Positions 27,059 to 37,351 are shown, counted from the stretch's first letter. The stretch: 64,000 bases of DNA from Actinokineospora xionganensis (GCF_014323725.1 NZ_JABVED010000010.1:151729-215728); one strand, 5' to 3'. Notes: generated from the letters alone by a model not told the origin. Program-made: numbers and translations.

Positions 27059-27622
27059 CTACTGCGGGAAGACCACCACACGCCGACGGGGATCTTCGCC
27101 CTCGCTTTCGCTGTGGACGCCCTTCACCGACGCCACCGCGTCGTGGACGACCTTGCGTTCGAACGGGGTCATCGGCTGCAGCCGGACCCGCTCGCCGCTC
27201 TCCAGCACCTTCTGAGCGGTCGCCCGGCCGAGGTCGCGGAGTTCCTCGCGGCGGTCGGAGCGCCAGCCGGCGACGTCGAGCATCAGCCTGCTGCGGGTGC
27301 CGGTCTCCTGCTGCACCGCCAGCCGCGTCAGTTCCTGCAGTGACTCGAGCACAGTGCCGCGGGGACCCACCAGCTTCTCCAGGTCCTCACCGCCGTCGAT
27401 GCTCACGACCGCACGACTGGCCTCAACGTCGAGATCGATGTCGCCGTCGTAGTCGAGGATGTCGAGCAGCCGCTCCAGGTAGTCCCCGGCGATGTCGCCT
27501 TCCTGGACCAACAGCTCCTCTGTCGACCCACGCCCGCTGTTCTCGGTCGTACCCTCGGCCGGGGCCTCCCCGCCCTCAACCTCGACAACGGTCTTCTCGG
27601 ACTCCTGCACCGTCTCCGGCAC
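27059..27622 (-). CDS. jag: Jag/KhpB family RNA-binding protein (R3H domain)
   Basis: This 187-residue cytoplasmic protein has an acidic N-terminal 45 residues. A KH-type domain at about 50-125 (LVGPRGTVLESLQELTRLA) and an R3H domain at about 130-187 (MTPFERKVVHDAVASVKGV, SEGEDPRRRVVVFPQ) follow. In other Gram-positive bacteria KhpB pairs with KhpA and influences cell division and elongation. It is the last gene of the rpmH-rnpA-yidD-yidC-jag operon, 29 bases after yidC, and is followed by a strong terminator and a parS site. Confidence 0.94.
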   Translation of the reverse strand: MPETVQESEKTVVEVEGGEAPAEGTTENSGRGSTEELLVQEGDIAGDYLERLLDILDYDGDIDLDVEASRAVVSIDGGEDLEKLVGPRGTVLESLQELTRLAVQQETGTRSRLMLDVAGWRSDRREELRDLGRATAQKVLESGERVRLQPMTPFERKVVHDAVASVKGVHSESEGEDPRRRVVVFPQ

Positions 27623-27651
27623 GGTTTCTCCTCTCCAGGTCCAGCAACGCC

Positions 27652-28683
27652 TCAGCGGTTCTTGCGACCTGACTTCTTGCTACGGGATCGGTCTGAGATC
27701 AGACCGGGAATCTCGGTGCCGTTGTCGGCGGGCGGTTCCGGCGTGGCGGCCGGCTTGTCGGCGGCAGGCTTCGCGGTCGACGCGCTCGAAGCAGTCGAAG
27801 CGCTCGAAGCGGTCGGGGACGACGCGGCCGGACGCTTCTTGGCCGCGGGCTTCTGGCCGGGCTTCGGCGCGAGAGCGTTGCGCTTCTCGATGACCGCGGC
27901 CTTCTTCTCCTCTTCCTCCGCGTCGATCTTGCGGTACACGAAGTGCTGCTGCGCCAGCGTCCAACCGTTGTTGCTCAGCCAGTACATGAGCAGACCGATC
28001 GGGAAGAAGAAGCCACCGACGAGCACGCCCAGCGGGAACATGTACAGCGTCAGCTTGTTCATCATCGCGGTTTGCGGGGTGGCCGACTCCGGGTTCTGCC
28101 GGGCCACCGAGTGCCGCGCGGTGAGGTGGGTAAGGATGCTCGCCGCGATCATCAGCGGGACAGCGACGAGGATGACCGAACCCCGGGAGACCTCGAACCT
28201 CGCGAGCTCCGCGGCGGGCTCAGTGATCCAGTTGCCCAGCCGCGCGCCGAAGAGGTCGGCGGCAAGGTAGGAGCTGACGCCGCGCTCGTCGAAGAAGTAG
28301 TTCTCCGTCGGGCTGTTGCCGAACGAGCGGAGCACGTGGAACAGGCCGAGGAAGACGGGGATCTGCAGCAGCATCGGCAGACAGCCGCCCAGCGGGTTGA
28401 CGCCGTGCTGCTGCTGCAGCTTCTGCATCTCCTGCTGCATCTTCGGCTTGTCGTTCTTGTACTTCGTCTGGAGCTTCTTGATCTCCGGCGCGAACTCCTG
28501 CATCTTCCGCATGGAGCGCACTTGCTTGACCGTGGGCTTGTACATGATCGCCCGCAGCGTGAAGACCAGGAACACGATGCCCAGCGCCCAGGAGACGGCG
28601 CTCGCCTCGCCGAACACGTGGCCGAAGACCCAGTGCCAACACCAGAGGATGAAGGACACCGGGTAGTAGATGAAATCGAGCAC
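27652..28683 (-). CDS. yidC: Membrane protein insertase YidC
   Basis: This 343-residue Oxa1/YidC-family insertase folds proteins into the cytoplasmic membrane, alone or with SecYEG. The N-terminal helix leads into an amphipathic stretch VKQVRSMRKMQEFAPEIKK and the signature NPLGGCLPMLLQIPVFLGLF. Later helices include GFFFPIGLLMYWLSNNGWT. The conserved cytoplasmic Arg is in TLRAIMYKP. The C-terminal 75 residues are Ala/Ser/Lys/Pro-rich with an ASSASTASSASTA repeat and a basic end (RSRSKKSGRKNR), which may bind ribosomes. It lies three bases downstream of yidD. Confidence 0.97.
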   Translation of the reverse strand: MLDFIYYPVSFILWCWHWVFGHVFGEASAVSWALGIVFLVFTLRAIMYKPTVKQVRSMRKMQEFAPEIKKLQTKYKNDKPKMQQEMQKLQQQHGVNPLGGCLPMLLQIPVFLGLFHVLRSFGNSPTENYFFDERGVSSYLAADLFGARLGNWITEPAAELARFEVSRGSVILVAVPLMIAASILTHLTARHSVARQNPESATPQTAMMNKLTLYMFPLGVLVGGFFFPIGLLMYWLSNNGWTLAQQHFVYRKIDAEEEEKKAAVIEKRNALAPKPGQKPAAKKRPAASSPTASSASTASSASTAKPAADKPAATPEPPADNGTEIPGLISDRSRSKKSGRKNR

Positions 28684-28686
28684 GGA

Positions 28687-29013
28687 CTACTCCTCGGCAA
28701 CATTCGGTTCGGCCGGGTTGGTGGACCCGGACTCGTTCTTCGGCTTTCGGGGCGGCACGGGGTCGAGGCCACCTGGGTGCCACGGACCACACCGCAACAG
28801 TCTGCGTAACGCGAGCCACAAGCCGCGCACAGCACCATGGACGGTCAGCGCCTCGACGGCGTACGCGCTGCAGCTCGGATAGAAGCGGCATGCGGGCGGG
28901 AGCACCGGCGAGATCCACCGCCGGTAGACGTGCACGGGAACCAGCAGCACGCGCGCGACCGGGCCCGGACGATCGGTCGCGACGTCGCCGCGTACCGCCG
29001 TTGCCTGTTTCAC
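28687..29013 (-). CDS. yidD: Membrane protein insertion efficiency factor YidD
   Basis: This 108-residue YidD/haemolysin-like protein assists YidC. The diagnostic [15 protein letters not shown] and [18 protein letters not shown] are present, with all three Cys of the family. The N-terminal amphipathic segment [18 protein letters not shown] probably associates with the membrane. The acidic tail ([16 protein letters not shown]) is variable. Its ATG overlaps the rnpA stop (ATGA), and yidC follows after three bases. Confidence 0.95.
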   Translation of the reverse strand: MKQATAVRGDVATDRPGPVARVLLVPVHVYRRWISPVLPPACRFYPSCSAYAVEALTVHGAVRGLWLALRRLLRCGPWHPGGLDPVPPRKPKNESGSTNPAEPNVAEE

Positions 29014-29411
29014 CGGTCACCACCACTGTCATCCGCGACCAGTCGCAGCTTGCGGATCGCGGCGTCGAAGTCCTGGCCGAGTTCGGCGCTCGTCGCGCCT
29101 GCTGCCGGAGGAAGAGCTCTAACAACCAACGCGGTACCGAGCGGGAGAGTTCCGAGCCGGGCGCCCACGAGGTGCCGAAGCCTGCGTGCGACGCGGTGGC
29201 GGACCACCGCGTTTCCGACCGCCTTGCTCACGACAAAACCGACCCTCGGCGGCACGGTGTTCCGCTCCGCACAAGGGTCGGCTTCGGTAGTCGCTTGCAT
29301 CCGCTCCGTCATGGCATGCACCACGAGGCGGGGACGTCCAGCACGGCGACCTTTCCGGGTCACCCGTTGGAAGTCCGCGCTGCTGGTCAGCCGAGCGGCC
29401 GCAGGGAGCAC
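29010..29411 (-). CDS. rnpA: Ribonuclease P protein component
   Basis: This 133-residue basic protein binds RNase P RNA for tRNA 5' maturation. The RNR motif region reads [23 protein letters not shown], and the N-terminus [21 protein letters not shown] matches the family start. It lies 12 bases after rpmH, the universal bacterial order. A loop of about 20 residues ([19 protein letters not shown]) is longer than in E. coli, as is common in actinomycetes. Confidence 0.96.
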   Translation of the reverse strand: MLPAAARLTSSADFQRVTRKGRRAGRPRLVVHAMTERMQATTEADPCAERNTVPPRVGFVVSKAVGNAVVRHRVARRLRHLVGARLGTLPLGTALVVRALPPAAGATSAELGQDFDAAIRKLRLVADDSGGDR

Positions 29412-29423
29412 GGCGGCCTGGAA

Positions 29424-29561
29424 TCAGGCCGACAGCTCTTTGCGGCCCTGCCGACGACGGGACGCGATGATCGCGCGGCCCGCGCGGGTCCGCATACGCA
29501 GACGGAAGCCGTGGGTCTTGGCCCGACGACGGTTGTTCGGCTGGAAGGTGCGCTTGCTCAC
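29424..29561 (-). CDS. rpmH: 50S ribosomal protein L34
   Basis: This 45-residue, very basic ribosomal protein begins [19 protein letters not shown] and ends in [11 protein letters not shown]. The start is GTG at 29561 with GGGAG (GAACGAGCC context) upstream. It is divergent from dnaA and the first gene of the rpmH-rnpA-yidD-yidC-jag operon. The length and sequence are fully typical. Confidence 0.98.
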   Translation of the reverse strand: MSKRTFQPNNRRRAKTHGFRLRMRTRAGRAIIASRRRQGRKELSA

Positions 29562-30056
29562 GGCTCGTTCTCCCGATACTTGCTGGCCAGGTGGTTCCGG
29601 CTGAGTTCTTGTCTCGCGCCCCCTGCCGGGCACGGCTGGACGAACTCGCGCGACAACCAGTGACGGGCACGCAGAACTCGCCCGCCGCAAGCGGGAGACC
29701 TTATGAGGGTACGCATTGGTTCCCGCCGGGCCAAACCCGGGGCCTGTCGTCGACGCGGGGCGACCGCTCGGCGACACGCCGATGTCGTCCACATTGTTGC
29801 CTGCGACCTCGTCTTGTGGCATCGGGCCCGCCTTGTTAGCGTGCGTTCCCTTGGCTGGACGGACGGGGAATGGGAGCCCTGCTGAGCCGTCGTCGCCGAG
29901 CCACTGAGTACCGTGAACCCCCCACCGGGGTTTCCTCTGCGGTTCGCCGTACCTTCGTGCACAGTTGTGGACAACCCTGTGGATGCACGTTTGACGGCAC
30001 CCGCGGACGGGACCAGCCTTGGACCACAAGCCGACGAGGGGAGGGGAGCGGCACCG
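29562..30056. promoter_or_regulatory. rpmH-dnaA divergent control region with DnaA boxes
   Basis: This 495-base intergenic region must hold the dnaA and rpmH promoters. A perfect DnaA box TGTGGACAA lies at 29966-29974, inside the palindrome GTTGTGGACAAC. A one-mismatch box TCGTCCACA is at 29785-29793, and TGTGGATGC at 29978-29986 is weak. Boxes just before dnaA suggest autoregulation. No convincing -35/-10 pair was identified. Open frames crossing this region have no coding character. Confidence 0.7.
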
Positions 30057-31613
30057 ATGTCCGACAATCAGCTGAATCTGGCTGTGGTCTGGGAACAAGT
30101 AGTTCGAGAGCTGTCCGCGGGCACACTGTCCCCGTCGCAGCGCGCCTGGATGCGCATGACCCGGCCGATCGGACTTCTCGACGGGACCGCTCTGCTGTCG
30201 GCGCCCAGCGACTTCGCCAAGGAAGCCATCGAGCGCGCCCTGCGCGAGCCGATCACCGAGGCCCTGTCCCGCCGACTTGGCCGTGCCGTGTCGCTGGCCG
30301 TCAAGGTCGACGTCGCGCTGGCGCCGCCGAAGCCCGCCCCGCCGGTGCCGCACAACCCCGCTCTCGACCAGACCGTCGACGGCCAGGACGCCCCGATGGC
30401 CGTGGCCGTCGAAGCGCCGCCCGCCTCGCAGTACGCGGGCGAGGCCGAGGACGACGGTGAGGAGGTCGACGAGGAAGGCGACGCGCTCGCCACGGTCCAC
30501 GAGATCTGGCCCACCTTCACCGGCCAGCCCACGACCAGCGGCCAGCCCTTCACCGCCCCCGCGCAACCACAGACTTCGAAGACCAGACTGAACGAGAAGT
30601 ACACGTTCGACACCTTCGTCATCGGCGCGTCCAACCGCTTCGCGCACGCGGCCTCGGTCGCCGTCGCCGAGGCGCCCGCCCGCGCGTACAACCCGCTGTT
30701 CATCTGGGGCGAGTCCGGTCTTGGCAAGACCCACCTGCTCCACGCGGTCGGCCACTACGCGCAACGCCTGTTCCCCGGGATGCGCGTGCGCTACGTGTCG
30801 ACCGAGGAATTCACCAACGACTTCATCAACTCGCTGCGCGACGACCGCAAGGTGGCTTTTCAGCGCCGCTACCGCGACATCGACGTGCTGCTGGTCGACG
30901 ACATCCAGTTCCTCGAGGGCAAGGAAGGTACTCAGGAAGAGTTCTTCCACACCTTCAACACCCTGCATAACGCGAACAAGCAGATCGTCGTCTCCTCCGA
31001 CCGTCCCCCCAAGCGCCTCGAGACGCTGGAGGACCGGCTTCGGACGAGGTTCGAGTGGGGCCTGATCACCGACATCCAGCCCCCCGAGCTCGAGACCCGC
31101 ATCGCCATCCTGAGGAAGAAAGCCGCGCAGGACCGCTTAGCCGCACCCGCCGAGGTCCTGGAATTCATCGCCGCGCGCGTCGAGGCGAACATCCGCGAAC
31201 TAGAAGGCGCACTCATCCGGGTGACGGCGTTCGCCTCGCTCAACCGCCAGCCGGTCGACGTCACCCTGGCCGAAATCGTCCTACGCGACCTCATCCCGGA
31301 CTCGCAGGCCCCGGAGATCACCGCGCCCACGATCATGGCCGTGACCGCGGAGTACTTCGGTGTCTCCATCGACGACCTCTGCGGCCCAGGCAAGACGAAA
31401 GCGCTTGCGCAAGCCCGCCAGATCTCCATGTACCTGTGCCGGGAGCTCACGGACCTGTCGCTGCCGAAGATCGGACAGACTTTCGGCGGCCGCGACCACA
31501 CCACGGTCATGCACGCGGACAAGAAGATCCGCAAGGAGATGGCCGAGCGACGGCGCATCTACGACCAGGTCCAGGAACTGACCTCCCGCATCAAACAGCG
31601 CGCTCGCGCCTGA
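30057..31613 (+). CDS. dnaA: Chromosomal replication initiator protein DnaA
   Basis: This 518-residue AAA+ initiator melts oriC. Domain I (about 1-85) contains [21 protein letters not shown]. Domain II (about 90-180) is long, acidic and Pro-rich. Domain III has Walker [10 protein letters not shown] at 218-226 and Walker [13 protein letters not shown]. Domain IV carries the DnaA signature [10 protein letters not shown] at 478-487. ATG 30057 has a long GGGGAGGGGAG upstream; an in-frame start at 29913 would add unrelated residues. A perfect DnaA box lies about 85 bases upstream and a terminator 140 bases downstream. Confidence 0.98.
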   Translation: MSDNQLNLAVVWEQVVRELSAGTLSPSQRAWMRMTRPIGLLDGTALLSAPSDFAKEAIERALREPITEALSRRLGRAVSLAVKVDVALAPPKPAPPVPHNPALDQTVDGQDAPMAVAVEAPPASQYAGEAEDDGEEVDEEGDALATVHEIWPTFTGQPTTSGQPFTAPAQPQTSKTRLNEKYTFDTFVIGASNRFAHAASVAVAEAPARAYNPLFIWGESGLGKTHLLHAVGHYAQRLFPGMRVRYVSTEEFTNDFINSLRDDRKVAFQRRYRDIDVLLVDDIQFLEGKEGTQEEFFHTFNTLHNANKQIVVSSDRPPKRLETLEDRLRTRFEWGLITDIQPPELETRIAILRKKAAQDRLAAPAEVLEFIAARVEANIRELEGALIRVTAFASLNRQPVDVTLAEIVLRDLIPDSQAPEITAPTIMAVTAEYFGVSIDDLCGPGKTKALAQARQISMYLCRELTDLSLPKIGQTFGGRDHTTVMHADKKIRKEMAERRRIYDQVQELTSRIKQRARA

Positions 31614-31755
31614 AGCCGCTGAACGCCCGCCTGCAAACCCGCGGCGTGGCTGACGGCCGCGCCCGCCCCTGCGGGCACCGATACCTGTCCCTGTTCACCG
31701 GAGATGGGCGGTCGAGGCGATAGAACGCACCTAAACACAAGGCTGGCAACACCCG

Positions 31756-31785
31756 GCCCTTCGACGATCACTGATCGCGAAGGGC
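31756..31785 (+). terminator. Terminator after dnaA
   Basis: GCCCTTCG-A-CGATC pairs with GATCG-CGAAGGGC around an ACT loop, with one bulged A. This gives a 13-bp stem followed by TTAAGTGCTTTG. Confidence 0.7.
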
Positions 31786-32087
31786 TTAAGTGCTTTGCCC
31801 AGACCACAACCGACGGCGCACACCCGGCAAGACCGCGCGACCAGCCGGCACAAGCGAGCAACCAGCAAGCCTGAGTTCCGCATGCCCGAGCGATCGGGAC
31901 ACGGGGTTTGAGCACGCCCGTTCTCGGCACGCCCGGCTTCGGAGACCCGATTCGTGCTGCCCGAGTTCACGTCGACACGTTCGGCATGCCGAAGTCCGGC
32001 AACGGACCCCGGCGAACACGAGCAGTTCGGCACGCGCAGCGCGCACGGGTCACCACGGGCAATCCGGATCGGGACCAGCGAGCGAAT

Positions 32088-32170
32088 CGGCGGCGATCAG
32101 GTTCGGCGATCAGGTTCGGCGACAAGGTTCGCTGGCCGGCTCGGGTTCGGCGACCAAGTTCGGCAGTCGG
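32088..32170 (+). repeat. 13-bp direct repeats (GTTCGGCGATCAG) in the left part of oriC
   Basis: Copies start at 32101 (exact), 32114 (GTTCGGCGACAAG), 32145 (GTTCGGCGACCAA) and 32158 (GTTCGGCAGTCGG). A partial copy ends at 32100 and a diverged 18-base copy lies at 32127. They are head-to-tail. They do not resemble DnaA boxes. Confidence 0.75.
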
Positions 32171-32937
32171 GTCGGCAGTTCGGCATCGCGAACGAGCGCG
32201 GTCGTCGAGATTCGACAGTCGAGCGCGGAGATGGGTTGGCCGCAGCTGCCTGATCGAGACGGCCTGTTCCGATCGGCGGCCTACGACAACCGGTAGTCGG
32301 CGGGCTTGAACCGAGTCGGACCGCGGCCGCCGTGCAGCGAGTTGGTTCGGCGCACGTTCGTGGGTTCGCGACACGTGCTGTCGAGCCGATGCCCGCAGCG
32401 GGCGGCGACTCGCGTGCCACTGCTGTCCGCGGCCGTCGGCAACGTGTCCGCGTCGTGCGTGGTTCGGTCGGCGGCCGCGGTGTCACGCCGCGCCCGCCGG
32501 CGGAGGTACGGGTCGAAGCAGCAGTGGGCGAGGCCGAACGGGGGCGCCCGCGGTGGCAGCCGGATCGTCGGCAAACGAGATGGCACTCCAGTGAGGAGGG
32601 AGGTGGACATGCGCCGAGAGGTCGGCATCCCTCGACCCCGCCGAGCGAGCCGCGGCGGCGCCGGTACTTCCACCCTCCCCGCGCGCACCCATTCACAACT
32701 TTATTGCCGCCGTGGACGCCCGCCCACATCCCCAGAAAACTTCGCCCGATCCGCTCGCCCGCGACCCCATCACCCGCACCGGCCGAGTCGCTCGGCGCAG
32801 GCGTCGCCACCCGTTCAGACCTCCGAATCCGCCCGTTCGCATCTTTTCTGGGGCGGTGGAGCGTCCATCCCCACCCCCAGAAACCCCGCGCGGGTCGAAA
32901 ATGACGTGGTCTGCGTCACCGAAACGGGGGATTTGCC

Positions 32938-33157
32938 TGTGTACAACCCTGTGGGTGGCGGAACGCCTGCCTGGGCACAACTCGACCAACATCTGGGGAC
33001 GGATCTGTGGACAACTTGGGCCCCCTGTGGACGAAACTGGGGGTCGCCGAAACCATCCACCGATGGCCCGATCTGTCCACCGGTCCAACCCCAGGCTTGC
33101 CCACAGGCCGGCACGGCCCCGGACCTGCGTCAACGGGGGTTGTCCACACAATCCACA
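32938..33157. promoter_or_regulatory. DnaA-box cluster of oriC
   Basis: Seven DnaA-box-like 9-mers lie in 220 bases; two are perfect (TGTGGACAA at 33006-33014 and TTGTCCACA at 33140-33148). Their orientation switches between the left (TGTGG) and right (TCCACA) halves. The A/T-rich patch lies immediately to the right. Confidence 0.85.
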
Positions 33158-33387
33158 GCACCTATTACTACTGCTGTCTTTGTTCTCCCTAGAGGAAAAG
33201 AAAAAGCTAGAAACAGGGGGCGGCGAAATCTGGGGACAGCTCGCTCCACGGCCTCCCGCCGCCACACCGCCCCGGATGACGCGGACGCGGATCACGCTCT
33301 ACGGTTGGGCCCTACAGCGTGGACAGCTCGACGGACCCGCCTCGCAGGATCGGTGAGGGGGACCGGTCGGGCCTGGAAAGGACTCCC

Positions 33388-34521
33388 ATGAAGATCCGCG
33401 TCGAGCGCGACGGCCTGGCCGACGCCGTCGCCTGGGTCGCGCGCAGCCTCCCGTCCCGGCCTCCCGTTCCCGTCCTTGGCGGGGTTCTTCTCGATGCCGG
33501 TTCAGCCGACGGCTCCGAAGGACTCACCGTCTCCGGTTTCGACTACGAGGTGTCGGCCACGGTCGGCATCCCCGCGACGGTCGCCGACGGTGGACGGACT
33601 CTCGTGTCCGGCAGGCTGCTCGCCGACATCACCAAATCCCTCCCCGCCCAGCCCGTCGAGATCTCGGTCGACGGCTCGCGGGTCGCCATCGCGTGCGGCA
33701 ACGCGAAGTTCAGCCTGCCGACCATGCCGGTGGAGGACTACCCGCAGTTGCCCGCGATGCCACAGCACGCGGGTGAACTCGCGGGTGAGGTCTTCGGCCA
33801 GGCGGTCAGCCAGGTCGCGGTCGCGGCGGGCAAGGACGACACCCTCCCGATGCTGACCGGCGTCCGGGTGGAGATCGCCGGCGACAAGCTAACCCTCGTG
33901 GCGACCGACCGCTTCCGGCTCGCGATGCGTGAGTTCGAGTGGAAGCCGTCCGGCGACGTCGAGGACGCCGCGGTGCTCGTGCCCGCGCGCACCCTGGCCG
34001 AGGCGGCAAAGGCGCTCGGCAGTTCAGGACGCACGGTCGAGCTCGCGCTCTCGCCCGGTGACGGCCTGCTCGGCCTGTCCGGTTCCGGCCGCCGCGCGAC
34101 GACCCGGCTGCTCGACGCCGAGTTCCCGCGGTACCGCCAGCTCCTTCCGTCCGAGCAGACGTCCGCGGCGATCATCTCGGTCGCTCCGCTCGTCGAGGCG
34201 ATCAAGCGCGTGTCGCTCGTCGCCGAGCGCGGGACGCAGGTGCGGCTCGAGTTCTCCGACGGCGGCCTGCGCCTGTCAGCCGGTGGCGACGACGAGGGCA
34301 GCGCCGAGGAAGAGCTGCCCGTGGACTTCACCGGCGACCCGGTCACCATCGCGTTCAACCCGGGCTACCTGCAGGACGGCCTGGCCGCGCTGCACTGCGA
34401 CCGCGCCGAGCTGTCGTTCACCACGCCCAACCGCCCCGCGCTGATCAAGCCGGTCGGCGAGGACGGCGAGGTCACCCCCGGCTACCTCTACCTGCTCATG
34501 CCGGTCCGCCTCCCGGGCTGA
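33388..34521 (+). CDS. dnaN: DNA polymerase III subunit beta (sliding clamp)
   Basis: This 377-residue clamp has three repeated domains (about 1-120, 125-245 and 250-377). The N-terminus [20 protein letters not shown] and the C-terminal [12 protein letters not shown], which forms the client-binding pocket, are typical. GGAAAGGA precedes ATG 33388; an in-frame ATG 69 bases upstream adds unconserved residues. It is the first gene right of oriC; gnd follows after 25 bases. Confidence 0.97.
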   Translation: MKIRVERDGLADAVAWVARSLPSRPPVPVLGGVLLDAGSADGSEGLTVSGFDYEVSATVGIPATVADGGRTLVSGRLLADITKSLPAQPVEISVDGSRVAIACGNAKFSLPTMPVEDYPQLPAMPQHAGELAGEVFGQAVSQVAVAAGKDDTLPMLTGVRVEIAGDKLTLVATDRFRLAMREFEWKPSGDVEDAAVLVPARTLAEAAKALGSSGRTVELALSPGDGLLGLSGSGRRATTRLLDAEFPRYRQLLPSEQTSAAIISVAPLVEAIKRVSLVAERGTQVRLEFSDGGLRLSAGGDDEGSAEEELPVDFTGDPVTIAFNPGYLQDGLAALHCDRAELSFTTPNRPALIKPVGEDGEVTPGYLYLLMPVRLPG

Positions 34522-34546
34522 CCCGCGACCGGAGGAGATTCCACAC

Positions 34547-35458
34547 ATGCAGCTCGGACTGGTCGGCCTGGGCAAGATGGGCTTCAACATGCGCGAGCGT
34601 CTTCGCGCAGCGGGCCACGATGTCATCGGGTACGACCGCAACCCCGAGATCAGCGACACCGAGTCGCTCGCCGACCTCGCGGCGAAGCTCGACGCGCCGC
34701 GAGTCGTGTGGGTCATGGTCCCGGCGGGCGAGCCGACCCGGCAGACGGTCGCCGAACTGGGTGAACTGCTCAGCGACGGCGACCTGGTGATCGACGGCGG
34801 CAACTCGCGTTTCACCGACGACACGGTCAACGCCGATCTCCTCGCCAAGAACGGGATCGGCTACCTCGACTGCGGGGTGTCCGGTGGCGTCTGGGGCAAG
34901 GACAACGGCTACGGCCTGATGGTCGGCGGCGCCGAAGCCGATGTCGAGCGGGCGATGCCGATCTTCGACGCGCTGCGTCCGGAGGGTCCGCGTGAGGAAG
35001 GCTTCGCGCACGCGGGCGCCGTCGGCGCGGGCCACTTCGCGAAGATGGTCCACAACGGCATCGAGTACGGCCTGATGCAGGCCTATGCCGAGGGCTACGA
35101 GCTGCTGACCGCCGCGGAAGCCGTCACCGACGTCCCCGCGGTGCTCAAGGCGTGGACCCGGGGCACCGTCGTGCGGTCCTGGCTGCTCGACCTGCTGGTC
35201 AAGGCCCTGGATGAAGACCCGGGCCTGTCCGAGCTGACTGGCTACGTCGAGGACTCCGGCGAGGGCCGGTGGACCGTCGAGGAGGCGATCAACCACGCGG
35301 TTCCCGCGCCGGTGATCTCCGCCGCGCTGTTCGCCCGGTTCGCGTCCCGGCAGGCCGACTCGCCCGCGATGAAGGCTGTCTCGGCGCTGCGGAACCAGTT
35401 TGGCGGGCACGCGGTGCACAAGGCCGGACCGACGTCCGGGGCAGGCGAAGTGAAGTAG
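34547..35458 (+). CDS. gnd: 6-phosphogluconate dehydrogenase (decarboxylating), short form
   Basis: This 303-residue short-type enzyme converts 6-phosphogluconate to ribulose-5-phosphate and CO2 in the pentose phosphate pathway. The nucleotide fold begins [15 protein letters not shown], and the substrate/catalytic motifs are [10 protein letters not shown] and [16 protein letters not shown] (catalytic Lys and His-Asn). GGAGGA... precedes ATG 34547 (GACCGGAGGAGATTCC). The stop overlaps the recF GTG by one base. A metabolic gene between dnaN and recF is the usual actinomycete layout. Confidence 0.95.
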   Translation: MQLGLVGLGKMGFNMRERLRAAGHDVIGYDRNPEISDTESLADLAAKLDAPRVVWVMVPAGEPTRQTVAELGELLSDGDLVIDGGNSRFTDDTVNADLLAKNGIGYLDCGVSGGVWGKDNGYGLMVGGAEADVERAMPIFDALRPEGPREEGFAHAGAVGAGHFAKMVHNGIEYGLMQAYAEGYELLTAAEAVTDVPAVLKAWTRGTVVRSWLLDLLVKALDEDPGLSELTGYVEDSGEGRWTVEEAINHAVPAPVISAALFARFASRQADSPAMKAVSALRNQFGGHAVHKAGPTSGAGEVK

Positions 35459-36615
35459 TGCACGTCCGGCACTTACAGGTCGTCGACTTCCGCTCGTGGG
35501 AGCTCGCCGACCTGGAACTGGAGCCGGGACCAGCGGTGTTGGTCGGCGCCAACGGCCAGGGCAAGACGAACCTGGTCGAGGCGATCGGCTACGTGGCGAC
35601 CCTGTCCTCACACCGGGTCGCGTCCGACGCGCCGCTGGTCCGGCACGGTGCTCAGCGCGCCATCATCCGCACGGCCGTGGTCAACGACGGCCGTGAGCTG
35701 ACGGTGGAACTCGAGGTCACGCCCGGCAAGGCGAACCGCGCCCGGGTCAACCGCGGGCCGGTCCCGCGGACCCGCGATGTCCTGGGCATCCTGCGCACGG
35801 TGTTGTTCGCGCCCGAGGATCTTTCGCTCGTGCGCGGAGACCCGGGTGAGCGCCGCCGGTTTCTCGACGACCTCTTAGTACTGCGCGCGCCGCGCTACGC
35901 CGGTGTCCGCGCGGACTACGACAAGGTGCTGCGGCAGCGGAACGCGCTGCTCAAGAGCGCGGCGACCAGCAGGCGCGCGCGCCGCGCCGACCCGGACGCG
36001 CTGTCGACGCTCGACGTCTGGGACGGTCACCTCGCCACGCACGGTGCCCAACTGCTCGCCGCCCGGCTCGACCTGGTGGCCGACATCGGGCCGCTGGTCT
36101 CGGCGGCGTACGCGGGGGTCGCTCCCGAGTCGCGGCCCGCGCAGATCGCGTACCGCGCGGGTATCGCGAACAGCCTCCCCGAGGGGTATGGCAAGGCCGA
36201 GGGTGAGCGCGCGGATGTCGAGGTGGTCGCCGACGCACTGCTCGCGGAGCTGGTCGTCCGCCGTGAGGCGGAGCTGGACCGCGGGGTCAGCCTGGTCGGT
36301 CCGCACCGCGATGAGCTGGACCTCATTCTCGGCGAGGCGCCTGCGAAGGGGTACGCGAGTCACGGCGAGTCGTGGTCGTTCGCGCTGGCGTTGCGGCTGG
36401 GGTCCTACGACCTGCTCAGGTCGGAAGGCAGTGAGCCGGTTCTGGTGCTCGACGATGTCTTCGCCGAGCTGGACCGTCGGCGAAGGCAGCGACTCGCCGA
36501 AGTGGCCGTGGGGGCCGAACAGGTCCTCGTGACCGCGGCGGTGGAGGAAGATGTGCCCAGCGAGCTGGCCGGGGCGCGGTATTCCGTGGCGGACGGGGAG
36601 GTACGACGTGTCTGA
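35458..36615 (+). CDS. recF: DNA replication and repair protein RecF
   Basis: This 385-residue SMC-like ATPase loads RecA at gaps through RecOR. Walker A reads [17 protein letters not shown], the middle [21 protein letters not shown], the signature [15 protein letters not shown] and Walker [16 protein letters not shown]. The GTG at 35458 overlaps the gnd stop by one base, so a longer upstream frame inside gnd is rejected. It overlaps dciA by 8 bases, suggesting translational coupling. Confidence 0.97.
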   Translation: MHVRHLQVVDFRSWELADLELEPGPAVLVGANGQGKTNLVEAIGYVATLSSHRVASDAPLVRHGAQRAIIRTAVVNDGRELTVELEVTPGKANRARVNRGPVPRTRDVLGILRTVLFAPEDLSLVRGDPGERRRFLDDLLVLRAPRYAGVRADYDKVLRQRNALLKSAATSRRARRADPDALSTLDVWDGHLATHGAQLLAARLDLVADIGPLVSAAYAGVAPESRPAQIAYRAGIANSLPEGYGKAEGERADVEVVADALLAELVVRREAELDRGVSLVGPHRDELDLILGEAPAKGYASHGESWSFALALRLGSYDLLRSEGSEPVLVLDDVFAELDRRRRQRLAEVAVGAEQVLVTAAVEEDVPSELAGARYSVADGEVRRV

Positions 36616-37351
36616 CGATCTCTTCGGCGGCACCATTCGGCCTAACGACCCTCCACGATCGCTTACCCCGCGCAAGGTGGGTGGCACCACATCTGGGGAT
36701 AAACCTGTGGATAGTGTGGATAACACCGTGACTAAGCGTCCGTCCGGCGTAGTAAAGCCCGCCACATCCGGGGATGAATTCACACTTCAGAGTGGTCGCG
36801 AAAACAATTCATCCACAGGTGCCACGGAGAGTGAGAACTCTCCGCTGCGTGGATCCGATCTTGCGCGGGCCGCTCTCGACGCCGCCCGCAAGGCCGCCGA
36901 CACCAGGCGTGCAGGGCAGCGCGGACGCAATGTTCCACGTGGAACATCCACCGGCTCCCGCCGCCGTCGCCGCTGGTCGGGGCCGGGCGCGGACGACCGC
37001 GACCCGCAGCCGCTCGGCAGGCTGGCATCCCGACTCGCGGTCGACCGCGGCTGGAACGAACACCTGGCGGGCGGCCAGGTCTTCGGGAAATGGGCCGCCC
37101 TGGTCGGCGCCGAAGTGGCCGAACACGCCAAGCCGGTCTCCCTCAAGGACGGCGAACTCACGGTGGCGGCCGAATCCACGGCTTGGGCCACTCAACTCCG
37201 CCTGCTCCAACGCCAGCTTCTCGGGCAGATCGCCGCGGGAGTGGGCAAGGGAGTGGTCAAAAAACTCAAAGTCCAGGGGCCCACGGCGCCGAGTTGGCGC
37301 TATGGACCGAGGCACGTTTCCGGCCGAGGTCCGCGAGACACCTACGGCTGA
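36608..37351 (+). CDS. dciA: DciA-like DUF721 protein (helicase-loading factor family)
   Basis: This 247-residue protein belongs to the DciA family, ancestral partners of the replicative helicase DnaB. The DUF721 KH-like domain occupies about 140-235 ([37 protein letters not shown]). The N-terminal 130 residues are low-complexity and probably disordered. That part of the gene contains three DnaA-box-like sequences and a perfect parS, so its base sequence is constrained by DNA-binding proteins. GTG 36608 overlaps recF by 8 bases. The Arg-rich stretch GSRRRRRW lies next to the parS. Confidence 0.9.
   Translation: MSDDLFGGTIRPNDPPRSLTPRKVGGTTSGDKPVDSVDNTVTKRPSGVVKPATSGDEFTLQSGRENNSSTGATESENSPLRGSDLARAALDAARKAADTRRAGQRGRNVPRGTSTGSRRRRRWSGPGADDRDPQPLGRLASRLAVDRGWNEHLAGGQVFGKWAALVGAEVAEHAKPVSLKDGELTVAAESTAWATQLRLLQRQLLGQIAAGVGKGVVKKLKVQGPTAPSWRYGPRHVSGRGPRDTYG
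36694..36723 (+). promoter_or_regulatory. DnaA-box cluster inside dciA
   Basis: TGGGGATAA (36694), TGTGGATAG (36706) and TGTGGATAA (36715, perfect) lie in the same direction within 30 bases. A further weak TCATCCACA is at 36809. The spacing of 9-12 bases resembles cooperative DnaA sites. Confidence 0.75.
36931..36946. promoter_or_regulatory. parS site 5 (TGTTCCACGTGGAACA) inside dciA
   Basis: A perfect 16-base palindrome, the TTCC variant of parS, within the coding sequence of dciA (codons for NVPRGT). Confidence 0.88.

Larger units (their letters stand above)
31786..33387. other. oriC region (dnaA-dnaN intergenic)
   Basis: This is the replication origin. Strong or near-consensus DnaA boxes are TGTGTACAA (32938), TGTGGACAA (33006), TGTGGACGA (33026), CTGTCCACC (33073), TTGCCCACA (33097), TTGTCCACA (33140) and CAATCCACA (33149). 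The left boxes point one way and the right ones the other. An A/T-rich patch follows at 33158-33216 (CCTATTACTACTGCTG, then GAGGAAAAGAAAAAGC) and is the likely unwinding element. The left 1.1 kb (31.8-32.9 kb) has few boxes and is filled with TTCGGC/GCCGAA words, a 14-base palindrome TTCGGCATGCCGAA (31980-31993) and 13-base repeats. No gene is supported here. Confidence 0.9.

Noticed and set aside
28328..28343. parS-like half site GAGCACGTGGAACA in yidC
   Set aside because: Only one half matches; the other arm has several mismatches.
29424..30968. 514-codon minus-strand frame ending with rpmH
   Set aside because: Only its last 45 codons are rpmH; the rest is antisense to dnaA and the intergenic region.
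31731..33391. Several open frames of 60-360 codons in the dnaA-dnaN interval
   Set aside because: All cross oriC elements, show low complexity and have no conserved domain.
35269..35457. Upstream extension of recF into gnd
   Set aside because: The extra 63 residues are the gnd sequence read out of frame; the GTG at 35458 fits the RecF family N-terminus.
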